16,425 bases of DNA from Clostridia bacterium (GTDB lineage: Bacteria > Bacillota > Clostridia > Oscillospirales > Acutalibacteraceae). The position numbers and the translations under genes were made by a program. Where the stretch lies: positions 1-16,425 of the forward strand of contig JAUNQL010000002.1 of NCBI GenBank assembly GCA_030536195.1, given 5' to 3'. Positions 1 to 6,644 of this stretch are shown piece after piece. The notes under the pieces are model-generated. The model made no database searches, had not been told where the DNA came from, and saw nothing but the letters and a program-made list of their open reading frames with translations. Each line of letters opens with the position of its first letter. Within the stretch, counting starts at the first letter, position 1.

Positions 1-12
1 AGGAATTGCTTG

Positions 13-54
13 TGCACTTACCCTTAATGTTCTTTGTTCAGTTTTGAAGGTGCA
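13..54. other. possible rRNA-operon-like trailer segment
   Basis: This edge segment holds no gene. It contains a boxA-like TGTTCTTTG at 28-36 and TTGTTCAGTTTTGAAGG at 34-50. The latter resembles a motif I recall from spacers and ends of rRNA operons in Firmicutes. TGCAC at 13-17 can pair with GTGCA at 50-54, which would make a closing stem. It may be the tail of an rRNA or tRNA operon lying to the left of the window. This rests on memory of the motif, and the rRNA itself is not in view. Confidence 0.25.
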
Positions 55-59
55 AAAAT

Positions 60-90
60 AAGAGCATCACCAATTGGTGATGCTCTTTTC
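60..90. terminator. bidirectional intrinsic terminator
   Basis: A perfect 11-bp stem (AGAGCATCACC at 61-71 with GGTGATGCTCT at 76-86) closes an AATT loop. It is followed by TTTT on the plus strand and by a U-rich tract on the minus strand (AAAAATA at 54-60 read backwards). It lies 12 bases past the stop of the minus-strand ylbF-family gene. It would end that transcript, and also anything arriving from the left edge. Confidence 0.85.
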
Positions 91-102
91 TTATGCCTAA
101 AA

Positions 103-507
103 TTACATGCTCATGAAATTGTTCTGCATCTTAGCAAGAGTCTCAGGTGATGGCTCTGCTGTAAGAGGATCCTCGCCCTCCATTGTGAGGTAGATAATCT
201 GCATGATGTCGTTCATCATATTATCAAGTTCCTCACGTGCATCCATCATTTCCTTCATAGGACCCATGTTGAACAAGTTGCGATATTTTGCAGCGTATTC
301 TGCCTGTATATCTGTGAGAAGTTGCTCGTCTTTGTCCTCTTTAGCCATCTCTGCTTCAAATTTTTCAGCAGTTGCCTGAAGTTCCTCAGTTGCCTTTGCA
401 ACCTCTGGGTTGTTCTGTGCTATATCGCTGAGTTCCATGAATTTTTTGTAGCGTTCATCAGCTTGGATTGAAACGCCAAGCTGCTTTACAGCTTCCATTA
501 CGTCCAT
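103..507 (-). CDS. YlbF/YmcA-family protein
   Basis: This 134-residue, strongly acidic and almost wholly alpha-helical protein fits the YlbF/YmcA (Com_YlbF) family, whose members are about 115-150 residues long. An opening helix (MDVMEAVKQLGVSIQADERY) leads into a long Glu/Lys-rich coiled-coil-like stretch at about residues 30-75 and a second helix with MKEMMDAREELDNMM. In Bacillus subtilis, YlbF and YmcA work with YaaT as a complex that modulates RNase Y-dependent mRNA processing and affects sporulation, competence and biofilm. Whether this paralog does the same is not shown. The ATG at 505-507 is preceded by AAGGAG (complement of 516-521). The gene is monocistronic and is transcribed away from the flavoprotein gene at 633. 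A terminator lies just past its stop. Confidence 0.75.
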   Translation of the reverse strand: MDVMEAVKQLGVSIQADERYKKFMELSDIAQNNPEVAKATEELQATAEKFEAEMAKEDKDEQLLTDIQAEYAAKYRNLFNMGPMKEMMDAREELDNMMNDIMQIIYLTMEGEDPLTAEPSPETLAKMQNNFMSM

Positions 508-540
508 AGTTTAATCTCCTTATAAAATTTGATATCAAAA

Positions 541-569
541 ATGATAACATAAGGGTGTTGTAATTGCAA
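541..569 (-). promoter_or_regulatory. promoter of the ylbF-family gene
   Basis: On the minus strand, -35 TTGCAA (complement of 564-569) is followed by a 17-nt spacer and -10 TATCAT (complement of 541-546). That is about 34 bases before the ATG. The -35 hexamer is a palindrome and also serves the oppositely oriented promoter. Confidence 0.6.
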
Positions 570-592
570 ATTATTAATAAGAAGTATATAAT
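564..592 (+). promoter_or_regulatory. promoter of the OYE-family gene
   Basis: -35 TTGCAA at 564-569, a 17-nt spacer and a perfect -10 TATAAT at 587-592 stand about 40 bases before the ATG at 633. The ribosome binding site AAGGAG is at 619-624. The -35 is the same six bases used by the divergent promoter. Confidence 0.65.
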
Positions 593-632
593 AACAACGT
601 CATTATTAGATTAACAAAAAGGAGATATAACT

Positions 633-2741
633 ATGGCAGAATTTTCAAAGCTTTTTGAGCCTTGGCGTATCGGAACTTGTGAAATTCCAAACAGAATCGC
701 ACTTACACCAATGCTCCTCGAAGTAGCCGAGTTTGATGGTACTTGCGGCGATCGCTGTGTTGAGTATTACACAGAGCGTGCAAAGGGTGGCGTAGGCCTC
801 ATCGAGACAGAGGTTACAAGAATCTCTGACTGGACAGGTTGTACAGGCCCTGCACAAATGTCAGTTACATCTGACCGCTGCATCCCAGGTCTTACAAGAC
901 TTGCTGATTCTATTCATGCACAGGGTTCTAAGGTGTTTGTACAGCTTCATCACCCAGGTCGTCAGACATATCAGCTTGTTGTAACAGCTTGGAAACTTTC
1001 TGATGTTATCGGTCGTCGTTGGGACGGTTGGTGGACAATTTTCTTTGGCCTTACAAAGTTTATGGATTTCTTTGATTCACAGCCAATGCACAAGTTCTAC
1101 TTCCCAACAGTATCTGCTTCAAACGTTCCTAACAAGGGACTCTGCTCACCAGTTGATCAGTGGCAGAAGGTAAGACCACTTACAAAATGGGAAATTAAAT
1201 ATATTGAGGACGAGTTTGCACGCGGTGCACTCCGTTGCAAGAAGGCTGGTATCGACGGTGTTCAGCTTCACTGCTCACACGGTTACTTCCTCCAGCAGTT
1301 CATCTCTCCATATACCAACAGACGTGAGGATGAATACGGCGGTTCACTTGAAAACAGACTTCGTATCGTTAAGGAAATTATCGACAAGATTCATGAACTC
1401 TGCGGACCTGACTATCCAATTTCAGCCCGCCTTACAGTTGATGAGTACTATAGAATGTTTGGCTATGACCAGGGTCTCGTACTTTCAGAGGGTGTTGAAG
1501 TAGCAAAGCTTCTCGAGAGCTATGGCGTTCAGTACCTTGACCTCTCTTGCGGTACTTATGAGACAATGAATGCTTGGTGTGAGCCAACATCATTTGATCT
1601 TGGTTGGAGAAAGGATAATGCAAAGGCTGTTAAGGACGCAGTATCTATCCCAGTAGGCCAGACAGGTGTTATCCGTACACCAGAGCAGGCTGAGCAGCTC
1701 CTCGTAGAGGGCTATCAGGATGTAATCGGCCTTGGCCGTCCACTTCTTGCTGACCCATACTGGGCAAAGAAGGCAAAGGAAGGCCGTTCAAAGGAGATCA
1801 ACAGATGTATCTCTTGTCTCTACTGCCTCGAGTCAATGATGCACAACGCACTTCAGGGTGGTACACCTGGTCAGTGCGCTGTTAACCCTCGTACATGTAA
1901 CGAAATCGACTTCCCACTTGAGCCTCGCAAGACAGGTGGCGGCCGCCAAGTAGTTATCATCGGTGCTGGCCCTGCAGGCCTCATGGCTGCAAGGACATGC
2001 GCACAGAAGGGCTTTAAAGTAACAGTATTTGAGAAGGCTCCACGTGTTGGCGGCCAGGTACTTCTTGCGGCTGGTCCAAGACAGAAGTATAAAATCGGCT
2101 GGGTTGCTGAGGACTTAAAGACTCAGTGTGACCTTCTTGGCGTTCAGTTTAATCTCGGATGCGAAGCAACAGCCGATGCAGTTGCAGCACTCAAGCCTTA
2201 TGCATTGATTAATGCAGCAGGTGGTGTACCAGTAGTTCCAAAGATTGAGGGCGTTGACCTTCCAAACGTATACACACCAGACCAGATCTTGAGTGGTCAG
2301 GTAACACTTCAGGGCAAGACAATCGCAGTTATCGGTTCTGGTATGACAGGACTTGAGACAGCTGAATACCTCTCAGACATCGGCAACAGAGTTGCTATTG
2401 TTGAGATGGCTGATACACTTGCTCCTGGCACATGGGTTCAGCATAAGATGGATGTTATTCCAAAGCTTGAGAGCCGTGGCACACCATTCTACACAGGCTG
2501 GAAGCTCACAAAGTGCGCAGCTGACGCAGCGTACATTGAGGACGTATCAGTTGCTACTGGTGCTACAAGAAAGATCCCTTGTGATGCTATCGTAATCTCA
2601 CTTGGTGTTCGCCCAGCAACAGTTGATGAGTCAATCCTCAAGGTTTGTGACAAGGTTATCACAGTTGGCGACGCTGACAAGACAGGCCGTATTGGTACTG
2701 CTACTCACTCAGCATATCGTGCAACAATAAATCTTGAATAA
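633..2741 (+). CDS. OYE / 2,4-dienoyl-CoA reductase-type flavoprotein
   Basis: A 702-residue oxidoreductase built like FadH and clostridial enoate or bile-acid (Bai) reductases, which reduce activated C=C bonds with electrons passed from NAD(P)H through FAD, an Fe-S cluster and FMN. An Old Yellow Enzyme TIM barrel fills about 5-385: PNRIALTPML near 19-28, QLHHPGR at 104-110, LHCSHGYFLQQF at 212-223, DEYGGSLENR at 233-242 and GLGRPLLADP at 366-375. Cysteines 392, 395, 398 and 415 are the likely 4Fe-4S ligands; the third is one residue closer than in FadH (C-X2-C-X3-C). FAD (GAGPAGL, 444-450) and NAD(P)H (GSGMTGLETAEYL, 568-580) Rossmann motifs follow. An aromatic-rich stretch at about 113-158 (RRWDGWWTIFF within it) looks like an insertion in the barrel. 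No signal peptide, so cytosolic. The substrate cannot be assigned. Confidence 0.85.
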   Translation: MAEFSKLFEPWRIGTCEIPNRIALTPMLLEVAEFDGTCGDRCVEYYTERAKGGVGLIETEVTRISDWTGCTGPAQMSVTSDRCIPGLTRLADSIHAQGSKVFVQLHHPGRQTYQLVVTAWKLSDVIGRRWDGWWTIFFGLTKFMDFFDSQPMHKFYFPTVSASNVPNKGLCSPVDQWQKVRPLTKWEIKYIEDEFARGALRCKKAGIDGVQLHCSHGYFLQQFISPYTNRREDEYGGSLENRLRIVKEIIDKIHELCGPDYPISARLTVDEYYRMFGYDQGLVLSEGVEVAKLLESYGVQYLDLSCGTYETMNAWCEPTSFDLGWRKDNAKAVKDAVSIPVGQTGVIRTPEQAEQLLVEGYQDVIGLGRPLLADPYWAKKAKEGRSKEINRCISCLYCLESMMHNALQGGTPGQCAVNPRTCNEIDFPLEPRKTGGGRQVVIIGAGPAGLMAARTCAQKGFKVTVFEKAPRVGGQVLLAAGPRQKYKIGWVAEDLKTQCDLLGVQFNLGCEATADAVAALKPYALINAAGGVPVVPKIEGVDLPNVYTPDQILSGQVTLQGKTIAVIGSGMTGLETAEYLSDIGNRVAIVEMADTLAPGTWVQHKMDVIPKLESRGTPFYTGWKLTKCAADAAYIEDVSVATGATRKIPCDAIVISLGVRPATVDESILKVCDKVITVGDADKTGRIGTATHSAYRATINLE

Positions 2742-2753
2742 GATAAAAGCTTT

Positions 2754-2788
2754 AAGCTCGCAGGTTTTCCTGCGAGCTTTTCTTTTTG
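2754..2788 (+). terminator. intrinsic terminator of the OYE-family gene
   Basis: An 11-bp perfect stem (AAGCTCGCAGG at 2754-2764 with CCTGCGAGCTT at 2769-2779) with a TTTT loop is followed by TTCTTTTT. It begins 12 bases after the stop codon. Confidence 0.9.
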
Positions 2789-2804
2789 CTGTTAAGTATT
2801 TTAC

Positions 2805-2833
2805 TTTACAAACAACTATATAATGTATATAAT
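2805..2833 (+). promoter_or_regulatory. promoter of the glucosaminidase-cohesin operon
   Basis: -35 TTTACA at 2805-2810, a 17-nt spacer and -10 TATAAT at 2828-2833. A second TATAAT at 2819-2824 is too close to this -35 to pair with it. The ribosome binding site GGAGGTGA lies at 2874-2881, before the ATG at 2888. Confidence 0.7.
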
Positions 2834-2887
2834 GAACTATGTATAAACAATTTATAGTGGGTAACTATCGTTTGGAGGTGATGGCAC

Positions 2888-4879
2888 ATGAATAGCACTG
2901 TGAGGAGATTTCTATCTCTTGTCATGGCAACTATTATGATGCTCACCATTTTTATTTCATCAGGCCTGTCGGCTTTGGCAGCGGAGAGCCAAACTGATTT
3001 TTATAAGAAATTCAGTGGACTCCCAACCGCTTATATCGACAAACTCTGGAAACTGAAACAGCAACATCCGAACTGGCAGTTCGAACCAATGAACACTGGC
3101 CTTGATTGGGATACTGTTATCAATACAGAGGCACAGCCTAAGGTCAATACAGTTTGGCTCTCAACAAGCACAGCTGTTACAAGACTCTATGCGGACAGGA
3201 GTGTAGGCACATACACTGCAAGCAGAGGTCTTGATTACACATACGAGGTTCGCGATCAGGGAAGCGGCGGCTACTATGTTGACGCATCAGTCATGGCAGT
3301 AGCGGCATTTATGAACCCTTATTATTTCCTTGATAGCGACGTTACAGTTTTGATGTTCGAGAACCTCGGTTGGGGCGACCTCGATTACAACACAACTGTA
3401 AACAATATCGAAGCAATGCTTAGCGGCACATTCATGTCTAAGTCAAACGTCAATACAAACTATGTCTCAGCATCTGGTTGTGTTACTTACGTAAATACAA
3501 GTGGCCAGAGAGTATCAACTGGCGATACATACGCAGCACTTATCTGTACAGCTGCGAAGAATAATAAGTTAAACCCATACTATTTGACATCCAAGATTTT
3601 GGGCGAGGTTGGAACAAGTGGTAGCGGCAGCACCTCTGGTACAACCGCATCTTACACAGGTTACTACAACTACTTAAACGTAGGCGCAAGCGATAGTTCA
3701 AGTGGCGACGCTGTTTCAAACGGTCTTAGCTATGCAAAGTCACACGGTTGGACATCACCTGGTGCTGCAATTGAGGGTGGCGCTCAGACAATAGCAAATG
3801 GCTATATCTCCGCTGGACAGGATACACCTTACCTTCAGAAGTTCAACGTAGCAAATGGTAAAGTTACCACATCTCACCAATACATGACCGCTATCAACGG
3901 TATCCACATCACACTTCAGAAGACCTATGATGGATACAAGACAGCAGGAACACTTGATACAGTTAGAACCTTTAAAATTCCAGTATATAAGAACATGCCT
4001 AATGCAACTGGTAATACAATCAGCTTCTCTGGTTACTCACAAAGTGGTACAGTAAACCGCTCGATTGCGACAATTAGAACTGACAGAAATTACTCAGCTG
4101 CCAAGACAACCCTCTCAAGTGATACAGTCACATTGGAAGCAGGTCTTCACAACAACGGTAGCGTTGTTCAGACTGGCACAATGTACTATGGTCCACTTTG
4201 GTACAAGGTTGGCTCGGCTTACGTAATAGAGGACTATGTTGAGGTCGCAGCAAATGCGACAGTCAAGAAGGGTGCAACCCTCCAACTCAACACATCTCAA
4301 AGTTCTGGCAGTACAGAAAAGCCACGCTTCATGTCTTGGGACAAGCGTATTGCAACCGTCAATGCAAACGGTGTTGTAACTGGCGTATCAGAGGGTACAA
4401 CCAAGGTTGTTGCATACCTCGCAAACGGCTCGTTTGCAGTTGTAAACATAACTGTATCTAATTCGGGCTCAGGTGGTTCGACCGGTATCACATCGTCAAC
4501 ATATTCAATCAACAGCGCAGCTAAATTCATTAGCAAGATACCAATTGGTACAACGGTTGGAACTTTGAAGGCTGGCATTAGTGGCAGCGTCACAGTAACC
4601 AAGAACGGTAAGACATTATCAGACGGCGACGTCATATCAACAGGTTGCGTAGTATCAGGCTATACTGCAATCGTAACCGGCGATATCAACGGCGACGGCA
4701 AGGTTACCGTAGCGGATTCACTTGGCATCCGCGATCAGATTCTTGGCTCAGCCCAGCTTTCAACAATTCAGTACAAGGCAGCAGACCTCAATGCCGATGG
4801 CAAGATATCCGCTGCGGATTCACTTGGTATTCGAGATTACATACTCGGTGTAAGTGGAATAACACCTAAGGCATATTAG
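2888..4879 (+). CDS. secreted GH73-type glucosaminidase with type I dockerin
   Basis: A 663-residue exported peptidoglycan hydrolase. A signal peptide (1-32) ends in ALAA. Residues about 36-345 match LytD/GH73 endo-N-acetylglucosaminidases: HPNWQFEPMNTGLDW at 60-74, VDASVMAVAAFMNPYYFLD at 131-149, KILGEVG at 236-242 with E240 the likely catalytic acid, and YYNYLNVGA at 259-267. These enzymes cut the glycan strands of the wall. Next come a stretch with an SH3-like look (about 380-450), a Big_2 Ig-like domain (about 452-524) and a small beta module (about 535-597). The C-terminus is a type I dockerin with two calcium-loop repeats, D599-I-N-G-D-G and D633-L-N-A-D-G. Both have Asp at loop position 12 (D610, D644), followed by SLGIRD and ILG. 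The next gene, 17 bases downstream, encodes a cohesin-like partner, so the hydrolase is probably held at the cell surface. Fold assignments are by motif recognition; the dockerin is the clearest. Confidence 0.88.
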   Translation: MNSTVRRFLSLVMATIMMLTIFISSGLSALAAESQTDFYKKFSGLPTAYIDKLWKLKQQHPNWQFEPMNTGLDWDTVINTEAQPKVNTVWLSTSTAVTRLYADRSVGTYTASRGLDYTYEVRDQGSGGYYVDASVMAVAAFMNPYYFLDSDVTVLMFENLGWGDLDYNTTVNNIEAMLSGTFMSKSNVNTNYVSASGCVTYVNTSGQRVSTGDTYAALICTAAKNNKLNPYYLTSKILGEVGTSGSGSTSGTTASYTGYYNYLNVGASDSSSGDAVSNGLSYAKSHGWTSPGAAIEGGAQTIANGYISAGQDTPYLQKFNVANGKVTTSHQYMTAINGIHITLQKTYDGYKTAGTLDTVRTFKIPVYKNMPNATGNTISFSGYSQSGTVNRSIATIRTDRNYSAAKTTLSSDTVTLEAGLHNNGSVVQTGTMYYGPLWYKVGSAYVIEDYVEVAANATVKKGATLQLNTSQSSGSTEKPRFMSWDKRIATVNANGVVTGVSEGTTKVVAYLANGSFAVVNITVSNSGSGGSTGITSSTYSINSAAKFISKIPIGTTVGTLKAGISGSVTVTKNGKTLSDGDVISTGCVVSGYTAIVTGDINGDGKVTVADSLGIRDQILGSAQLSTIQYKAADLNADGKISAADSLGIRDYILGVSGITPKAY

Positions 4880-4896
4880 TGCAGAAAGAGGCTTAT

Positions 4897-6204
4897 ATGA
4901 AAAAACTTATTGGACTAGTAATATCTCTTGTACTGTTGGTTGCTGTGAGCTTGATACCAGCGAGCGCAAACAGCGGAAGCCTTAGCGCTAGCGGAGATGC
5001 AAGACCTGGCGAAACATTCAATGTTACATTTACAGCATCTGGTGCTGTTGGTTCATACAGCGGTTCGTTCTCATACGATACAGGACTTGTAACTTTGGTG
5101 TCTGTATCTAATGGTGGCGGAAGCCATTGGTCATCTTTCTCACATAGCGGAAACAACGTTTTCGCACAGAGGGACAGTGGTACAACTGATTCTGTTTCAT
5201 TCACAGCAACATTTAAAGTAAACAACGGTGTAACACCTGGCACATCAATCAATATAGGTTTTAGCGGCAGTATTGCAACAAACGTCAATGCGGAGGACTC
5301 ATTTAGTGTATCCACATCAAGGACTGTTGCAGCACCTCTTTCAGATGACTGCGATCTCTCTGGACTCACCGTTGGCAATGCAACGCTTTCACCTGCATTC
5401 AGCCCTAGTACAACAAGCTACTCCTGTGGCAAGGTCAAGTTCGATGTTGCAAAGCTTAACATCTCTGCAACCGCACATGACAACAGCGCAAGCGTTGCAG
5501 TAAACGGTGCAAACCTTGCAGTTGGCAAGAACAACGTTCGTATAGTTGTCACCGCTCCATCTGGCAAGACCAAGACATACACAATTGCCATTGAGCGTGA
5601 GCAGGATCCGAACTATGTTCCAAACAGTGAGACTGAACTTTCAAGTCTCACAGTAAGTGAGGGTAAACTCTCACCAGAGTTTGCAATCAAGACTAGAGAG
5701 TATGTAGTCTATCTCCCATATGAGGTTGAGACAATCTCAATCAAGGGTGAGACAGCAAATGATTTGATTAAAGAGATCAAGAACATTGAGGATTACAAAC
5801 TCAAGGTTGGTACAAACGAACTTAAGATTGAGATTACAGCTGAAGATGATTCGGTTGGCACATATACAGTGTACGTAGTTCGAATGGACAAGTTCGGTGG
5901 CAAGGATACAGTCGGCGTACCAGCAAGCTTGCTGAACAAGACTGCGGAGCCGGAGGTAAAGGACACTGAGCCTGTGGCAACGACACAGGGTGTATCGCCT
6001 ATCATCCTAGGCGTCGCAGCACTTGCATGCTTGCTTCTCGGATTCGCCATTGGCGCAATCGTGTTTAAGAAGAAAAACAAGGGCGGCGAACTCGAACTTG
6101 AGGATGACTTCAAAGTAGAGCCAGTTGAGACTGGCGAAGAGGCTGAAATCTTTAAACCAGATGATGACAATTATCTGAAATATTTCGAAGACGAAGACAA
6201 GTAA
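4897..6204 (+). CDS. membrane-anchored cohesin and cadherin-like domain protein
   Basis: A 435-residue surface protein. I chose the ATG at 4897 because it gives a textbook signal peptide (MKKLIGLVISLVLLVAVSLI, then PASA at 21-24) and has AAAGAGG just upstream. A GTG at 4879 overlaps the previous stop (TAGTG) and would add six residues. Residues about 28-145 look like a cohesin beta sandwich (ARPGETFNVTF at 35-45, then GSFSYDTGLVTLVSVSNGG at 56-74). Two cadherin-like beta-sandwich domains (PF12733 type) follow at about 152-233 (LSGLTVGNATLSPAFSPST) and 248-330 (LSSLTVSEGKLSPEF). A linker, a single transmembrane helix (about 367-390), KKKNK and an acidic cytosolic tail close the protein. There is no sortase motif, so anchoring is by the helix. 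Its neighbour ends in a dockerin, so it is probably the docking site for that hydrolase. The cohesin call is moderate; the membrane topology is strong. Confidence 0.82.
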   Translation: MKKLIGLVISLVLLVAVSLIPASANSGSLSASGDARPGETFNVTFTASGAVGSYSGSFSYDTGLVTLVSVSNGGGSHWSSFSHSGNNVFAQRDSGTTDSVSFTATFKVNNGVTPGTSINIGFSGSIATNVNAEDSFSVSTSRTVAAPLSDDCDLSGLTVGNATLSPAFSPSTTSYSCGKVKFDVAKLNISATAHDNSASVAVNGANLAVGKNNVRIVVTAPSGKTKTYTIAIEREQDPNYVPNSETELSSLTVSEGKLSPEFAIKTREYVVYLPYEVETISIKGETANDLIKEIKNIEDYKLKVGTNELKIEITAEDDSVGTYTVYVVRMDKFGGKDTVGVPASLLNKTAEPEVKDTEPVATTQGVSPIILGVAALACLLLGFAIGAIVFKKKNKGGELELEDDFKVEPVETGEEAEIFKPDDDNYLKYFEDEDK

Positions 6205-6212
6205 AAATGATG

Positions 6213-6245
6213 AATGGGGCCACTAGATATAGGGCCCCATTTTTA
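6213..6245 (+). terminator. intrinsic terminator of the cohesin operon
   Basis: The stem ATGGGGCC (6214-6221) pairs with GGCCCCAT (6233-6240), extended by an A-T pair. It closes an 11-nt loop and is followed by TTTTT. It lies nine bases after the stop. Confidence 0.85.
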
Positions 6246-6252
6246 TTTGCTA

Positions 6253-6343
6253 CACAAGAGGAAAAATATCGGTCAAAAAAGTCGAAAAATCAACGTATTT
6301 TAGAGGAAAAATGCTTGATTTTGCATACCTCTTGTGGTAATAT
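6253..6343 (+). promoter_or_regulatory. promoter region of rpmG-secE-nusG with flanking repeats
   Basis: -35 TTGATT at 6315-6320, a 17-nt spacer and -10 TAATAT at 6338-6343 with an extended-10 TG at 6335-6336. A 9-bp inverted repeat (CACAAGAGG at 6253-6261 and CCTCTTGTG at 6328-6336) has its right arm inside the spacer. A direct repeat AGAGGAAAAAT occurs at 6257-6267 and 6302-6312. The promoter is well formed; that the repeats are an operator is inference. The 6246-6479 gap otherwise holds no convincing gene. Confidence 0.6.
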
Positions 6344-6392
6344 CTTTGTACCTCTTAAAGAGGGTTCTTTTTTTGTGCCTATTTATAGGTTA

Positions 6393-6398
6393 TATAAT
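6393..6398 (+). promoter_or_regulatory. possible second -10 element before rpmG
   Basis: A perfect TATAAT stands 82 bases before the rpmG start. It has no good -35: TTGTGC at 6373-6378 gives a 14-nt spacer, and TTTTGT at 6371-6376 gives 16. It may be a weak second promoter or simple AT-richness. Confidence 0.3.
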
Positions 6399-6418
6399 AA
6401 AGGACTTTCGAGTAAAAG

Positions 6419-6458
6419 AGGGAGGCAAGAGCCCTCCCTACAATGAGGGCAAATTTTT
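6419..6458 (+). promoter_or_regulatory. rpmG leader with two mutually exclusive hairpins
   Basis: Hairpin A pairs AGGGAGG (6419-6425) with CCTCCCT (6433-6439). Hairpin B pairs GCCCTC (6431-6436) with GAGGGC (6445-6450) and is followed by AAATTTTT. The two share bases 6433-6436, so both cannot form at once. B is terminator-like, though its T-tract is offset by three A. A ribosome binding site GGAGGTG follows at 6468-6474. An attenuator role is inference. Confidence 0.4.
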
Positions 6459-6479
6459 CCGATTAATGGAGGTGCCGTT

Positions 6480-6629
6480 ATGAGAGTTAGAGTAACACTC
6501 GCCTGCACAGAGTGCAATCAGCGCAACTACAACACAATGAAAAACAAGAAGAACACACCTGACAGGTTGGAGATGAACAAGTATTGCAGATTCTGCAAGA
6601 AGCACACTCTCCATCGCGAGACAAAGTAA
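6480..6629 (+). CDS. rpmG: 50S ribosomal protein L33
   Basis: A 49-residue protein of the usual L33 length, beginning MRVRVTLACTEC. C9/C12 and C36/C39 form two CxxC pairs, so this is the zinc-binding (C+) form of L33. Many bacteria carry a zinc-free paralog for zinc starvation; none is visible here. The ATG has GGAGGTG six bases upstream. It opens the rpmG-secE-nusG block, with 15 bases to secE. This is the common Firmicute arrangement, and L33 sits near the E-site side of the 50S subunit. Confidence 0.95.
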   Translation: MRVRVTLACTECNQRNYNTMKNKKNTPDRLEMNKYCRFCKKHTLHRETK

Positions 6630-6644
6630 GGAAGGAGAACCTTT

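Noticed and set aside
4893..5378. 161-codon minus-strand frame opposite the cohesin gene
   Set aside because: It shows no domain and no ribosome binding site. The plus-strand gene has clear secretion and domain signals.
6207..6446. 79-codon plus-strand frame between the cohesin gene and rpmG
   Set aside because: It begins at the terminator, runs through the promoter and leader hairpins, and lacks a ribosome binding site or any familiar pattern.
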